Source: Haliclystus octoradiatus (Eukaryota; Cnidaria; Staurozoa; Stauromedusae; Haliclystidae). From it: 64,000 nucleotides of DNA. The stretch lies in NCBI GenBank assembly GCA_916610825.1, contig OU744446.1, forward strand, positions 4,783,001-4,847,000, in the 5' to 3' direction. The position numbers and the translations under genes are program-made. Positions 51,601 through 57,637 of this stretch are shown here, piece by piece. The first letter of the stretch is position 1. Every line of letters starts with the position of its first letter. The notes beneath the pieces are model-generated. The model did no database searches. It worked only from the letters and a program-made list of their open reading frames with translations, and had not been told where the DNA came from.

Positions 51601-54600
51601 TCTTAACAATTTTAATTCCGTTTTACAAATTATTGGAGCATTGACCAACAGTGCTGTGTACCGTTTAAAAAAATCATGGGCTTTTGTACCCAAACATGTA
51701 AGTTTGCATTTTTTTAAATCTGACAGGGATGAACTTCTAACATCTAACTATTTATGTAGAAACTAATTTACCATGTTTGTTGTTATGGTAACTTGTAATT
51801 CACATCATCATTTGTCATCACCATAGTAACACTAATATTGTCTTTCATACAGCATAATTATGTCACACCGTTCACTGTCAAAATTCTTGACATATTGTCA
51901 TTTCACTTTGTCTTGTTGCCCTAATTTAGTGGTATGGTGCGTGTCTGTATTGTGATTGGCTAGATTGTAATCATTACTGTGTTTTAACTACATTCGTTCT
52001 ACATGTGTATCATCTATTGAAGCAAGATCATTGACGTCCATCTCCTAAATTAACTTGTAGATTTCTTACTTTGTCTTTGTGAGATTGTATGACTTCATAA
52101 CACTATGAATCTTGAATATACTGAATCACTACTGCAAACATACTTGAATAGGATTGAGTACTGAAACCATAATGAAAATTTAACCACACGCTTTATCTAG
52201 AGTTTTCTAATTCTACTGAAAAACTACTGAATTGCACCTTAAAATTCAAAAGATACTGAAAATAGTCCAATTCAGTAAGTTTTAGTATGTTTTCAGTAGG
52301 TTTTCAGATTTTCAAAATTCATACTGTAATGTGTTTGTTTTCTTTGTACAGCTAAAAGTGGTTCTTCAGGATTTGCAATCATTGGTAACAACTGATAAAT
52401 CATTCAGACAGTTGCGGCAAGCTTTACACAAGTAAGTACCTTGACTGGCCCAAAATCTCGCTTACTTTGATTTTCCGAAATTTCTATAGTTGGTAAGTTG
52501 GACTTCTTTATACCCTTTTATTCTATTTTGTAGGTGCAATCCACCATGTGTGCCATACATTGGTTTTTATTTGTCTGATTTACTCTTTGTTGACGAAGGA
52601 GCATCCAATTACAAGGAGGAGCTTGTTAACTTTGCCAAAATGAATAGGGTATGTGAAGGGTCAGATAAAATAGTTTACCTATCTACATTTTTGCTTCCAA
52701 ATGTTCCCTTGTTCTCATATTACGTAAGATTTGGTCCAGAAAACGAGAGATCATGTTCACAGGAGATCGATCAAAGTAGAGCAATGAGTTTAATCTTCAT
52801 CTGTGGCGAAGAGAATTCAAAGCGTTTTGCCGCTGTTTAAGTACTCAACACCTTGTTCCATGACATGCGTTGATCCAGTGTTTTATCACTTTTTTGTCAG
52901 AAAAACTCCACAGAAGTCTAATAAAACCTTTTTAAATTCTACAATTCACATTCAATGTCAGTCATTTATGGCCAACAAGATGTCCTAAAGATATAGGCAT
53001 ATCTATTTTTCAAGGGTTTACTCATACTTTCGCTAACTTTTATTTTCATCAAATTTTATTTGACCGTCTAAAATTCTATTCCACACTGTTATAGAAATAC
53101 ATGTGTCGTTATTTACTATTATCGACAAGTTTTGCATTTGTCAAACCTTGTATAGCATCCACCTGTCTATAGTTGTCACTGATGTATCTAATAACACTAC
53201 TGCCACGAAAACCATGTGAAAAAAATGTGAAATTTTATGATATTTTCACATTTTAATACCGTGAATATTGATGGTTTTATAGCTTTCAAACTTTTTCATG
53301 GCCTCATAAATTTGTGGTTTTTTTCAATTCTTACTTTTTCATGATGTTTTCACAACACTTTTATGGCAATTTGGTGGGAGGTTCAGTCATCCCTGACCTT
53401 CCTCCGAGCACCTTGGAGGTAAGGTTTGGTGGTGTCAGGTCTGCTATTGCTCAAATAGCTATTGTATTTTGCTGCCAACCTCTCACCAACCAAGCACCTA
53501 GGCCAAATTATTGTGATGTTAACGATTCGAGATAAAGGGTTTAATGGCAGTTTCATAGTTTTGGTGTTGGTAGTGTAATGTGTCTATAACTATATCTATA
53601 ATATGCAATGGTCTAGGAATGTCACCAGGTTTTCCCTGAAGAGGGGGCCATTAATAGAAAATATTTAAAGAAATGCTTGGAAAAAGTACCAAATTTTACC
53701 TGAGTATCCCTGGCAGGGGGCACCTCCCCTACCTCTAATGCCACCCCTGCGACATTCATTAGTACTACAATATCTAGAATATGAATGTTATATAGATTAC
53801 ATAGAGATTAATTTGTTTATAGTCGTCATGCAGAATTTTCACTCCAAAAAAGATTTATGTTAGATCATAAATTGTTGACTGCTATATCAAAGGAATACCA
53901 ATGGAATGTATTGACAGATTTGTCTGAGAAAGACTATTTAACACATTTGTATTTATATTTTGTTCTGCATTCTGTAGATATCAAGGCTTGTTAAAGAAAT
54001 TAAGCAATATCAACAACTGCGTTATACATTAGATTTTTCTGAAGATGTAAGTAAAAGTATCTGCAAACATTAATTCTCAGCTCAGCATAATTGCTGGTTT
54101 TTTAGGTTAAATTCTTGTTATTTATTTGATGGAATTAATGACCAAACACACTCAGCTTCTCTTCATTCGACCTGTCTCATAACCATTCAGGCTAAAAAAT
54201 TTACTACTGATGGGTTAATTTGTTAGTCACTAAAACATTGCAGTATCAAACAAGAGGGTGTGATGCATATGTCAGTTAAAACATAGAGTAGAAACTGTTT
54301 AGGTGACGTTATAAACAATTTCTACTGTATACAGGTGGCCGCTGTATAGAGGTGACCATTATAACAGGTTTGACTGTATACTGTAGTGAAGTTTATAATT
54401 TGTAGCACCAAATACATACATACACTCATACATGCATTGTATTTTCCGACATATAAATCGACCCAGTCACCCAGTGTATAAGTCGACTCCTTGATTTTAA
54501 CTTCCAAACTCGGGGCTAGAAAATTGACTTATGCACCAGGAAATATGGTACTTAGAAGAGAAATTGATTAATTTATCATTTTTATTGCTCATACTTATTC

Positions 54601-55459
54601 CAACTTCAAAACCGCATACACTGAAAGCTAAGGTCTGTTGATCCACTTGTCTATAGTGGTCACTCTTGCCATATCTAAAATAATACTTTCTATTGAATCA
54701 ACCCTGTATATAAAGACCGCATGTCTATAGTAGTCAATTTATCTACCTCTCATAGATGGCTGTTATATACATAATATAGGAGGATTAGCTCAGATGGCAG
54801 AGCAACCGAACTTCAGATCGGATCATATCTGATCGACCGTGGTTCAAATCCTCCTAAGGTCAACTCAGCCTTGACTTTATCTGAAACATCAAATGAGTAC
54901 CATCTGAGGATGGCAGATGGAATGGTGCAGAGGGAATTGCATTGTGAGTAGCTGCGGCGCATCGTTGCGCATTGACAATCGAGACCTATCTGCCATGAAA
55001 TCTGTCGAAATTGATCTGCACTGTCGCGGCTGAGATCAACAAAGAGCGTTTAAAATCATTGCTCTCAGCGAAAAAAGTCACTCATCTAGAAATAGAGGAG
55101 TGGTACGGGTGCCTTCGGTAGGGCGACACCGTCTACATTACATTTTGTTATATACAGCTTTCATTGTATAACACACATCGAACTCTCGTCATCAATAAAT
55201 TTTAATATCCTTATTGTTATCGTATATTATTTAGATTTCTCAATACCTTGTTGCTTCTCATGTAAAAACAAATGAGGATGATTTATATGAAGAGTCATTG
55301 CTTGCTGAACCACGAGAACCGGCAACACCAAAACAAGATAGTCCATCATTAATTTTATCATCATCAACACGCAACAATTCTGGGACACCTACAACATTAG
55401 CTTCACCTATTAAAGAAAAAGAAGTAGCAGCATCTTTTGAAGAACGATTAATCATGTAA
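18644..55459 (+). CDS. RASGRF: RasGRF: dual Ras/Rho-family guanine nucleotide exchange factor (26 exons)
   Basis: Exons: 18644-18910, 19977-20083, 20230-20377, 20921-21076, 21786-21890, 24303-24451, 25067-25146, 26690-26766, 27698-27814, 29529-29639, 30259-30376, 30458-30591, 31349-31406, 34647-34774, 35268-35473, 36462-36537, 39464-39701, 41359-42683, 43547-43659, 43952-44125, 44631-44715, 51500-51697, 52352-52431, 52534-52648, 53978-54046, 55235-55459. Every border is GT-AG and the frame stays open for about 1552 aa (human RASGRF1/2 about 1240-1270). Domain order is PH, coiled coil, IQ, DH, PH, RasGEF_N, linker, CDC25, the exact RasGRF architecture. Family members are calcium/calmodulin-responsive activators of Ras and Rac at the membrane. 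The ATG gives MRLNEIQ, matching the family N-terminus (IRLND). The excess length is in the linker of exon 18. Stop TAA is at 55457. Confidence 0.95.
18977..19258. mobile_element. hAT-like MITE with perfect 8-bp target duplication
   Basis: Begins CAGGGGTAGAAAATGTT and ends with an inverted version, AAATGTTTTTGACCCCTG. AGTCATTC flanks both ends (18969-18976 and 19259-19266). TGGTCGCAGGCA occurs near both ends in subterminal position. It lies in RasGRF intron 1. Confidence 0.88.
20230..21890 (+). CDS. RASGRF: RasGRF exons 3-5: coiled coil, Ser/Asn linker and IQ motif
   Basis: Exon 3 (residues about 125-174) is a heptad-rich helix ([20 protein letters not shown]). Exon 4 (175-226) is a polar, Ser/Asn-rich spacer with no counterpart of equal length that I recall in human RASGRF. 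Exon 5 (227-261) carries [15 protein letters not shown], equivalent to the human calmodulin-binding IQ motif, and then ISPYAE as in IRSPHAD. Confidence 0.9.
21193..21451. repeat. Foldback MITE with arms of about 100 bp
   Basis: AACCAAGATAGTC at the left mirrors GACTATCTTGGTT at the right. Nearer the centre, CAGGCCATAATATTATCTTA mirrors TAAGATAATATTATGGCCTG. RasGRF intron 4. Confidence 0.85.
22633..22890 (+). mobile_element. tRNA-derived SINE of a second family, with A-rich tail
   Basis: The head has an A box in GGTGTAGTGGCTAGGGTG and a B box in GGGTTCAATCC. The body contains GCGTCAGGAAGGGCATCCGG and the tail is an A-rich AAAAATAAAAAATC run. A reverse-oriented, head-less copy is at 40838-40965. 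RasGRF intron 5. Confidence 0.8.
23252..24165 (-). mobile_element. 5'-truncated non-LTR (LINE) retrotransposon, copy 1
   Basis: On the - strand, 23779-24159 encodes the last 126 or so codons of a LINE reverse transcriptase, recognisable by [18 protein letters not shown] and the WNQLPDEVV ending usual in CR1/Jockey-type elements. The start given by the frame is only the truncation point. The 3' UTR follows (about 23252-23785). An element in a RasGRF intron on the opposite strand to the gene. Confidence 0.75.
24303..29639 (+). CDS. RASGRF: RasGRF exons 6-10: DH (RhoGEF) domain
   Basis: Residues about 262-440. CR1 is present as [20 protein letters not shown]. The middle region [20 protein letters not shown] and [19 protein letters not shown] follow the human protein closely. 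In CR3 the usual PxQRIPRYxLLL pattern is altered: here it reads [17 protein letters not shown], so the IPRY stretch (human QIPRYIL) is ISTY. The change lies across the exon 9/10 junction; both splice sites are good consensus matches and the phase is 0. Confidence 0.9.
24452..25066. other. RasGRF intron 6
   Basis: Only a short remnant of the 177-bp MITE family (about 24700-24750) is visible. Confidence 0.5.
26230..26313 (-). repeat. Partial Tigger-like MITE end
   Basis: The right end GACAGGTTTGACTGTA is a CAGT-type terminus (complement). The segment contains CGGACACCTGTC and GGTGTCCGG in opposed orientation. RasGRF intron 7; the rest of that intron holds nothing I recognise. Confidence 0.5.
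26767..27697. other. RasGRF intron 8
   Basis: AT-rich; I see no repeat or coding signal. Confidence 0.5.
27911..28063. repeat. Foldback hairpin
   Basis: CACATTCATAATTGTTACTA is mirrored by TAGTAACAATTGTGAATGTG, and CGCAATCATCAGA by TCTGATGATTGCG, giving arms of about 50 bp around a short loop. RasGRF intron 9. Confidence 0.85.
28157..28546. mobile_element. TIR element with 25-bp inverted ends
   Basis: Left end TTGACTGGCTCCAAGTCCCG, right end the complement of TTGACTTGCTCCAAGTCTCA. ATAATA lies on both flanks. A 95-codon frame on the - strand (28178-28465) begins at the element edge and has no family resemblance I can name. A fragment with the same end lies at 52441-52500. Confidence 0.6.
28652..29192 (-). 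mobile_element. LINE 3' UTR fragment, copy 2
   Basis: About 540 bp nearly identical to 23245-23785, differing by a few substitutions and a small indel. It breaks off exactly where the coding stop of copy 1 lies, so only the 3' UTR was reinserted. RasGRF intron 9. Confidence 0.85.
29316..29478 (+). mobile_element. pogo/Tigger-like MITE, degenerate copy
   Basis: Shares CCACCTGTTTATAGTGGTCA, ATCAACCCTGTATGTTAAGG and CTGTTATATACAGG with the 177-bp family. It ends 50 bp before RasGRF exon 10. Confidence 0.7.
30259..34774 (+). CDS. RASGRF: RasGRF exons 11-14: second PH domain
   Basis: Residues about 440-585. Recognisable family segments are [37 protein letters not shown] (human RQCFLFSKHLIICTR) and the final helix [12 protein letters not shown] (human EKAAWTSDISQ). 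Exons 13 and 14 are separated by a 3.2 kb intron packed with nested transposons, yet the phase 1 junction joins cleanly. Confidence 0.92.
30592..31348. other. RasGRF intron 12
   Basis: No repeat or coding signal recognised. Confidence 0.5.
31418..32273. mobile_element. Tc1/mariner-type MITE, 856 bp
   Basis: Ends CAGTAGAAACCGTTTATA and its complement, with TA on both flanks (31416-31417 and 32274-32275). Several TATAACGTCACC-like subterminal repeats occur. The interior has only short frames and no transposase. It starts 12 bp after RasGRF exon 13. Confidence 0.85.
32400..32542 (+). mobile_element. pogo/Tigger-like MITE
   Basis: CAGTCAAACCTGTTATAACG at the left, CAGGTTTCACTG at the right, TA flanks. 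It is slightly deleted relative to the 177-bp form. It directly abuts the next MITE, sharing one TA. Confidence 0.8.
32545..34276 (+). mobile_element. pogo/Tigger-like MITE interrupted by a hAT element
   Basis: The left part (32545-32566, CAATCAAGCCTGTTATAACG) and the right part (34138-34276, from ACCACCTTTCTATAGTGG to CAGATTCCACTG) together make one MITE of about 154 bp, split by the insertion at 32567-34137. Confidence 0.8.
32567..34137. mobile_element. Non-autonomous hAT-like element, 1571 bp, nested in a MITE
   Basis: Ends CAGGCCCGGATA and TATCCGGGCCTG. The 8-bp flanks ATAACGAC (32559-32566) and ATAACAAC (34138-34145) differ at one base. The motif ACAATTGACAAAC or close variants recurs at about 32597, 32812, 32840, 32903 and 33025, a spaced subterminal array as used by hAT transposases. 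No transposase is encoded. Confidence 0.85.
34992..35182. mobile_element. Small CAGT-ended MITE
   Basis: Ends CAGTTGAATCCGGCAATAAC and GTTATTGACGGATTTTACTG, TA flanked. 191 bp. RasGRF intron 14. Confidence 0.75.
35268..36537 (+). CDS. RASGRF: RasGRF exons 15-16: inter-domain linker
   Basis: Residues about 586-679. Acidic, Ser/Thr/Pro-rich sequence (for example [19 protein letters not shown]) without a fold I recognise. It links PH2 to RasGEF_N, and exon 16 ends CNLPQ at the start of RasGEF_N. Confidence 0.85.
35474..36461. other. RasGRF intron 15
   Basis: No repeat or coding signal recognised. Short frames are without codon structure. Confidence 0.5.
36587..37838. mobile_element. TIR element with GGTAGGGGAGAGCGGGGTGA ends, 1.25 kb
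   Basis: The left end GGTAGGGGAGAGCGGGGTGA is mirrored at the right (TCACCCCGCTCTCCCCTACC), with about 28 bp of imperfect inverted repeat. I found no convincing target duplication and no transposase, so the superfamily is unassigned. RasGRF intron 16. Confidence 0.75.
37842..38045 (-). pseudogene. Coding-like acidic Ser/Thr-rich fragment on the - strand
   Basis: An open frame of about 68 codons reads as plausible protein ([20 protein letters not shown], then [20 protein letters not shown]). A weak acceptor-like AAAG precedes it, and it stops at the edge of the TIR element. It could be an exon fragment of an unrelated gene carried into RasGRF intron 16, or chance. No family is recognised. Confidence 0.25.
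38270..38325. repeat. Short hairpin
   Basis: AATGAGAAGGTCAA and TTGACCTTCTCATT are inverted around a short A/C-rich loop. Confidence 0.8.
38430..38930. mobile_element. ATCCGA-rich MITE, about 501 bp
   Basis: Left end AGTCATGACTAGAGATCTG, right end the complement of AGTCATGATTAGAGGTCTG. ATCCGATCCGA-type motifs cluster inside, as at 6175-6300. RasGRF intron 16. Confidence 0.7.
38931..39463. other. RasGRF intron 16, right end
   Basis: Nothing recognised before the exon 17 acceptor. Confidence 0.5.
39464..42683 (+). CDS. RASGRF: RasGRF exons 17-18: RasGEF_N start and an expanded disordered linker
   Basis: Exon 17 opens with [20 protein letters not shown] and FLLTYRLFT, the first RasGEF_N (REM) helices. 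Exon 18 is 1325 bp, 442 codons, far larger than any other exon. It is Ser/Asp/Lys-rich with many SP motifs and a basic patch ([12 protein letters not shown]), and ends [13 protein letters not shown], the second REM block (human LNVLRHWVSKHSQ). The large insert between REM helices also exists in vertebrate RasGRF, but is shorter there. A PEST or degron role is possible but is not shown by the sequence. Confidence 0.92.
39702..40469. other. RasGRF intron 17, left part
   Basis: No repeat or coding signal recognised. Confidence 0.45.
40470..40550 (+). mobile_element. tRNA-like SINE head, third family
   Basis: A-box-like TGGTCTAGTGGTGAAGCG and B box GGGTTCAATCC, followed by a long T-rich, ATTTG-like tail (to about 40800). 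There is no proper cloverleaf and no acceptor stem match, so it is a SINE relic and not a tRNA gene. Confidence 0.55.
40838..40965 (-). mobile_element. Head-less SINE copy, second family
   Basis: Reverse complement resembles 22725-22860 in order: GGATGC-CGG-TTAA, then AACTAATTAACCAGCC-like, then GTGAAAAAAGCT, then a TGATAAATGCAAATAAAAAA tail. The tRNA-like head is missing, as for a 5'-truncated insertion. Confidence 0.6.
40995..41158 (+). mobile_element. pogo/Tigger-like MITE
   Basis: Degenerate copy of the 177-bp family: TAGTGAAACTGTTATAATTG at the left, CTGTTATATACACTG at the right. Confidence 0.7.
42684..43320. other. RasGRF intron 18, left part
   Basis: An open frame at 43023-43271 has no recognisable family and no splice support, so I leave it unannotated. 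No other signal. Confidence 0.4.
43321..43513. mobile_element. CAGTGTAACC-type MITE, copy 1
   Basis: Ends CAGTGTAACCGG and an imperfect inverted CAAGTGGGTGACACACTG, flanked by TA. It shares GCAAGTCAAAATTG and the GAATTGCACT-like right end with 56456-56624. Confidence 0.7.
43547..55459 (+). CDS. RASGRF: RasGRF exons 19-26: CDC25 RasGEF catalytic domain and C-terminus
   Basis: Residues about 1201-1552. The catalytic domain starts at about 1270 ([20 protein letters not shown]). Conserved blocks include [74 protein letters not shown] and [13 protein letters not shown], all matching human RASGRF in order. Exons 21 and 22 are separated by the 6 kb Ngaro insertion. The tail keeps the family pattern ([10 protein letters not shown] then LYEESL, human VTQYLLDQSF then LYESSL) and adds a Ser/Thr-rich end. 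Confidence 0.95.
44126..44630. other. RasGRF intron 20
   Basis: No repeat or coding signal recognised. Confidence 0.5.
44781..44884 (-). repeat. Ngaro split direct repeat B2
   Basis: 104 bp identical to 45459-45562. It begins TAAAATCCCCACCCTTTGGT on the + strand, containing a CCCCACC...GGTGGGG hairpin. Confidence 0.95.
45119..45458 (-). repeat. Ngaro split direct repeat A2
   Basis: 340 bp identical to 50435-50774 as far as I can compare by eye. It contains the start codon and first 14 codons of the gag-like ORF, but no more of it. Confidence 0.95.
45459..45562 (-). repeat. Ngaro split direct repeat B1
   Basis: Same 104 bp as B2, contiguous with A2. The B1A2 junction is the template for restoring the ends of the circular intermediate. 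Confidence 0.95.
45680..46705 (-). CDS. Ngaro tyrosine recombinase
   Basis: 341-codon open frame. The tyrosine recombinase catalytic set is present: R176 in FLRSSEF, H291 and R294 in [10 protein letters not shown]317 in GRWNSQAY and Y325 in LLYTRT. The N-terminal DNA-binding part contains LAPSTRRTY and [15 protein letters not shown], as in DIRS/Ngaro enzymes. The frame has no ATG near its N-terminus (the first codon is TTG) and overlaps the RT frame by 85 nt in the -1 register, so it is probably made as an extension of the RT product or by splicing. It integrates the circular cDNA. Confidence 0.92.
   Translation of the reverse strand: MAGILQTGTLCQRLSNTARQPVVDGPGINQLQARCQQLICNSLAPSTRRTYSSAQHRFLVFSTQHGYSSPCPTTESMLCLFVTHLSDSLKLPSIKVYLSAVRALHLEQGFADPLINCARLHRLCQGIKKTHLDSTIPRLPITDSLMEIIHRSLNFSCEDHIMFWAACTLAYFGFLRSSEFTVPNLQSFDSAIHLQLSDLSFDSVITPTSMRVRIKASKTDSFREGCYVHIGLGSSRLCAVAAMSAYLFKRGEKAGPLFLYKSGDTLSRLCLSSWLRSIFVESKIPGNFSTHSFRIGAATVAGRNGIPDHIIKALGRWNSQAYLLYTRTSPASLSTFSSVLA
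46621..48267 (-). CDS. Ngaro reverse transcriptase and RNase H
   Basis: 548-codon open frame. RT motifs are [11 protein letters not shown] (Asp174), [13 protein letters not shown] and HHLDDFIMV, with the catalytic pair Asp242 and Asp243. The RNase H set is Asp407 (FTDASG), Glu440 (YKELFP), Asp465 (CDNEAV) and Asp515 (GIADALSRF). The frame opens with a TTG codon, and an acceptor-like TTTTTGTTCTAG lies 30-38 nt into it, so the true N-terminus may be joined from the gag frame by splicing. Confidence 0.93.
   Translation of the reverse strand: MDVAQCVLIFVLAASLLPSIASITPLQVDRFAYYLTSHPNSLFASYVISGIREGFRLGFNPMQRLKSSKKNNASAHKYSSVIDNYLDNEVHLGRVAGPFNIPPINGLQVSSFGVIPKKNQPGKWRLIVDLSAPCGSSVNDGIDKSEFSMHYVQLDQILSMIGSLGVGALMAKFDVEAAYRNIPVHPTDRALLGMKWRGNYFVDLTLPFGLRSAPFIFNAVAEAVEWILSFHFDVSNIVHHLDDFIMVGPPDSDQCARQWYLAQEVCRELGLPLNSKKCEGPSTSMVVLGIELDSLTQTACLPADKLANLQSLIESWVSKRRCNRNELESLIGHLHHAAKVVWPGRTFIRRMLNLLGSFRSNSHPVRLNCEFKQDLFWWHNFLGQWNGVSFWLFQGMPTVAEFELFTDASGSMGYGAYYQGNWFNGIWSKYQAEQSIAYKELFPIVVAAHIWGSDWTRCHVNFRCDNEAVVHILNCRTSKVPVIMRLLRKLLFVAAQQNFSFTSQHIAGINNGIADALSRFHWQVFFKLAPSAKDCPTLLDNRLLMDLA
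48231..49340 (-). other. Candidate intron of the Ngaro element between gag and RT
   Basis: Sense donor C|GTTAGT falls at the gag stop codon, and acceptor GTTCTAG|CT lies just inside the RT frame. Removing this 1110-bp segment would join gag codon 378 to the RT frame in phase (1 plus 2). The segment has no conserved protein domain and contains T28 and A35 homopolymers in sense orientation. Confidence 0.35.
49336..50475 (-). CDS. Ngaro gag-like protein with zinc fingers
   Basis: 379 aa, starting at an ATG inside repeat A1. The N-terminal part is Ser/Pro/Ala-rich. Residues 322-355 carry C-x8-C-x6-C-x3-H-x-C-x2-C-x4-H-x4-C spacing ([20 protein letters not shown]), the zinc-binding end common in DIRS/Ngaro ORF1 proteins. 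It presumably packages the RNA. It ends QLQRR at TAG. Confidence 0.9.
   Translation of the reverse strand: MSRRTRNSRDSIASMPYVIPESRSSLVTSPQVTSEVPFPSGMFEDPQQRQDFVNDVAQAVMAASRPSPSAPVSAPSAHLPTANASVNPGTSGLLSMPSFVNTFSMPLSSGDAVAAATYLSGTSASLDTTTPITSSLLPTLPQVFQPYIIGPGYSPIPAKLVGQIVNGRFIELSELLSPSVVDVETEPQLVMDGLAILIGKPKSNRRKIDDIISWVEAFTIFMSVLTTYCPGRWKDLSSYKLVIIRLFRQFNCWAWLSYDTAFRQHAAASQQSDWSLINHQLYTYHTAGAVVRSRLDHTRSEKGGTATRGAEPRGTTNGLRVCTSWNGGWCSSRYGVCRFNHICSKCSESHRSVDCNKQSNVPALVQPLKPSDSRQLQRR
50435..50774 (-). repeat. Ngaro split direct repeat A1
   Basis: Outer 5' end of the element. In sense it starts ATTGTAACTATATATCATG and it contains the gag start codon at 50475. Confidence 0.95.
51210..51386 (+). 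mobile_element. pogo/Tigger-like MITE, best-preserved 177-bp copy
   Basis: CAGTCAAACCTGTTATAACT at the left, CAGGTTTGACTG at the right, TA flanks. Each arm contains CCACCTGTCTATAGTGGTCA, so the element is itself built of a repeated half. Confidence 0.85.
51698..52351. other. RasGRF intron 22
   Basis: No repeat or coding signal recognised apart from repeated CTACTGAA-like wording near 52130-52310. Confidence 0.45.
52649..53977. other. RasGRF intron 24
   Basis: Contains a short MITE fragment (about 53140-53190) and a possible hAT remnant (about 53619-53765, CACCAGG near the left and CACCCCTG near the right). No coding signal. Confidence 0.45.
54286..54376. repeat. Two abutting MITE fragments
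   Basis: A short form of the GTAGAAACTGTTT/AATTTCTACTGTA element (54286-54328) abuts a reversed end of the 177-bp family (to about 54376, ATTATAACAGGTTTGACTG). Confidence 0.6.
54629..55172 (+). mobile_element. pogo/Tigger-like MITE split by a SINE
   Basis: The left part (about 54629-54771) and right part (55146-55172, through CAGCTTTCATTGTA) of one MITE flank the SINE at 54772-55145. Confidence 0.75.
54772..55145 (+). mobile_element. tRNA-derived SINE, copy 2, inside a MITE
   Basis: Same family as 8923-9294. The tRNA-like head GGAGGATTAGCTCAGATGG has a B box in GGTTCAAATCC. The 11-bp target duplication TGTTATATACA flanks it (54761-54771 and 55146-55156). The head has a palindromic GATCATATCTGATC arm where a long variable arm would be, but no valid T stem, so it is not a functional tRNA. 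Confidence 0.9.
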
Positions 55460-55830
55460 TGATTTATTCAAAAACAAAAGGGAAATTTACACATGGGTAT
55501 CTTTTCAGTAGAATGACGTCATATACAATGGATGTCAAAAATATTAATAAAAAATTGACAAAAACATTAGTATGATAGAATTCGATAAAAACGTATTTAT
55601 GCAAATTACAACACACAATTTGTCATTCAATATTAATTAAAATTTTCAAATAAGTAATATTTTGTGTAATACAACACCCAATTATAAATATATAAAGAAA
55701 TTAAAAAAGTAATTAATAAATTATATAGTGTACAATCACATCAAATTAAATAAATTCTATTAAAAATAAATTATATTTATTAGTTGAATTATAACTGTAA
55801 TAAAATGACGCAATAAATTCCTACATTATA
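55460..55830 (+). terminator. RasGRF 3' UTR with candidate poly(A) signals
   Basis: AATAAA hexamers at 55749-55754 and 55812-55817 are the clearest cleavage signals downstream of the stop. The segment is very AT-rich, so the exact end cannot be chosen from sequence. Confidence 0.5.
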
Positions 55831-56455
55831 TATATATATGATTATAAAGATTTTTTTTTAAATTTGTAAATTTTTTCTCTTGGTAAACTTTGTAAAATAG
55901 AGTCAATTCTGCTAGTATATAAAAAGCTATTTTCATTGATTTGTTTCTTCATCTTAATCATTGTCAACCTTTTTCAAACTAATTTTGGTTTTCATGATGG
56001 TATTTGCGATAAAAAACACACAATAATTGGCGCAACAGTTTCGATTTAATCTAAAATCATCTTCAGGCAATGTGAAAAGAGAGAGTTAAAAAGTTACATG
56101 AATATTTATATAAAAATCTAATATCAAATCTCAAATCAAATATCTAATATCAAATACCATCATGAAATTCATGTCAAGTAAACCTTTACGAAGAAATTTT
56201 GGTTTTGCTATAACAAAACAACCCTATAATCCTTGTTCAATAGTTTGTAATGTGTATTCTGATTGGCTATTAAATCTGTTGATTCAGCTCACAATATAAA
56301 TGATACACCTGTCATTGATTGGCTAACATTCACAAAAATATTGTTATTGCACATTTAACCAACAGAATGTGTAAATATGATAAACAACCTATTTGATTTG
56401 AGCTGTGCATATATTGACATTACACATTTTATTACTATGATTTATCAGGGTAACC
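55831..56455. other. Convergent intergenic DNA
   Basis: Between RasGRF and LARP6. TCAAATCAAATATC-like short repeats near 56120-56150; otherwise nothing recognised. Confidence 0.5.
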
Positions 56456-56624
56456 CGCTTAAGTGCAAGTCAAAATTGTTAACAACGATTTTTATTGCGG
56501 TTATCCAAAATTGTTTGATGAAGACATGACTACAAAATAATCAATAGAGTTTTGAAGCCAGGTTGCATAATGCATATAAGCGGGGATTTCACTTTTCCGA
56601 GTTGCACTGAACCGGGTTCCATTG
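56456..56624. mobile_element. CAGTGTAACC-type MITE, copy 2
   Basis: CAGGGTAACCCGCTTAAGTG at the left, GTTGCACTGAACCGGGTTCC at the right. Related to 43321-43513. Confidence 0.7.
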
Positions 56625-56689
56625 TATCAGTGTAATACCATAATAATTATTTGCTTTAAAAATATAATGCAATCTTCATTACTAGTAGT

Positions 56690-57200
56690 TGTAAGTCAAT
56701 GAAGCTTGTCTGTCTATAATGGAAATTTCACCCTATTCTTAATATTGAACAATTGTCAACAGGTCACCCGGATATAGTGGTCAGTCTAACCTCATCCGAC
56801 CTGTCTATAATGACCGTTTCACCTTCTTTCTAACCTTTAAAATGGCAAAATTTACCAACCACAAGCTTAAGTTGAAATATGCTTAGCGGTTTTCAAAGTA
56901 TTTTCTTAAAGTTTTACTGTGGTTTCACCGAAATAGTAAATGACAAGATTATTGCAAGATAAATAGTAACATGCACCATATATGTTTGAAATAAGTAGCG
57001 CCTGCCCGTCAATTTGGCCTCTTCAAACATTGCTGTTGGGTCACCTCTCAACAGTGGTCAATGTAGCATTTTATTACCTGAATTAAGACCAGACCAACAG
57101 TGTATGCTAATAACTGCAATGATCACTCCTGATGGCCAATACTCAATCATCTGAGTTTAATGTCCGTAATTGCCCTGTTTATAATTAAAGAGGATGCAAT
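56690..57200. repeat. Fragments of the CTATAATGG/TATAGTGGTCA MITE family
   Basis: CTGTCTATAATGGAAATTTC, GGATATAGTGGTCA and CTGTCTATAATGACC occur close together (56705-56822), with weaker matches to about 57060. Too degraded to give ends. Confidence 0.45.
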
Positions 57201-57611
57201 GCATCTAGCATTTTCCCAGGACAGTGATAGTTTATGGACACCAGTAAGCAGAAGAAGAGAAACTACAATCTGTTACTTTTGAAATTCCTTTAATTTTTCT
57301 AAATGGTTTACTGTTTTTTTAATTAATAACTGAACTATCAAAAAACAACCGTGTTTTTTTTCTATAATGAAAATATATAAACATTTGTATTTATAATCGG
57401 TAGGCCTATTTGGCTACTATAGTATTATTCAGTTGAACGAGTTTAAAATAATTATATTTACATATGATACAAAGAAAATCTGTTTTGTTTGAAAGTACAT
57501 GTTTTCCTGTTAATATTAAACCTACCGGTTAATTTAAATTGTTAACTTCGCGATATCAAATATCTAATCTATTGTTTCCTTTGAATACAGTATATTGAGT
57601 TTATATGATAT

Positions 57612-57617
57612 TTTATT
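57612..57617 (-). terminator. LARP6 candidate poly(A) signal
   Basis: AATAAA on the - strand about 20 bp after the LARP6 stop codon. If used it would give a very short 3' UTR. Confidence 0.4.
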
Positions 57618-57637
57618 CCTTAATTCTTATATTTTAG

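Noticed and set aside
53350-53530. Relationship to the Ngaro B repeat
   Set aside because: Only a short CACCAACCAAGCACC match; too little to support homology.
54780-54853. Possible functional tRNA gene
   Set aside because: A and B boxes are present but there is no valid T stem and the anticodon arm is mispaired. The same sequence is the head of a repeated 372-374 bp unit, so it is a SINE.
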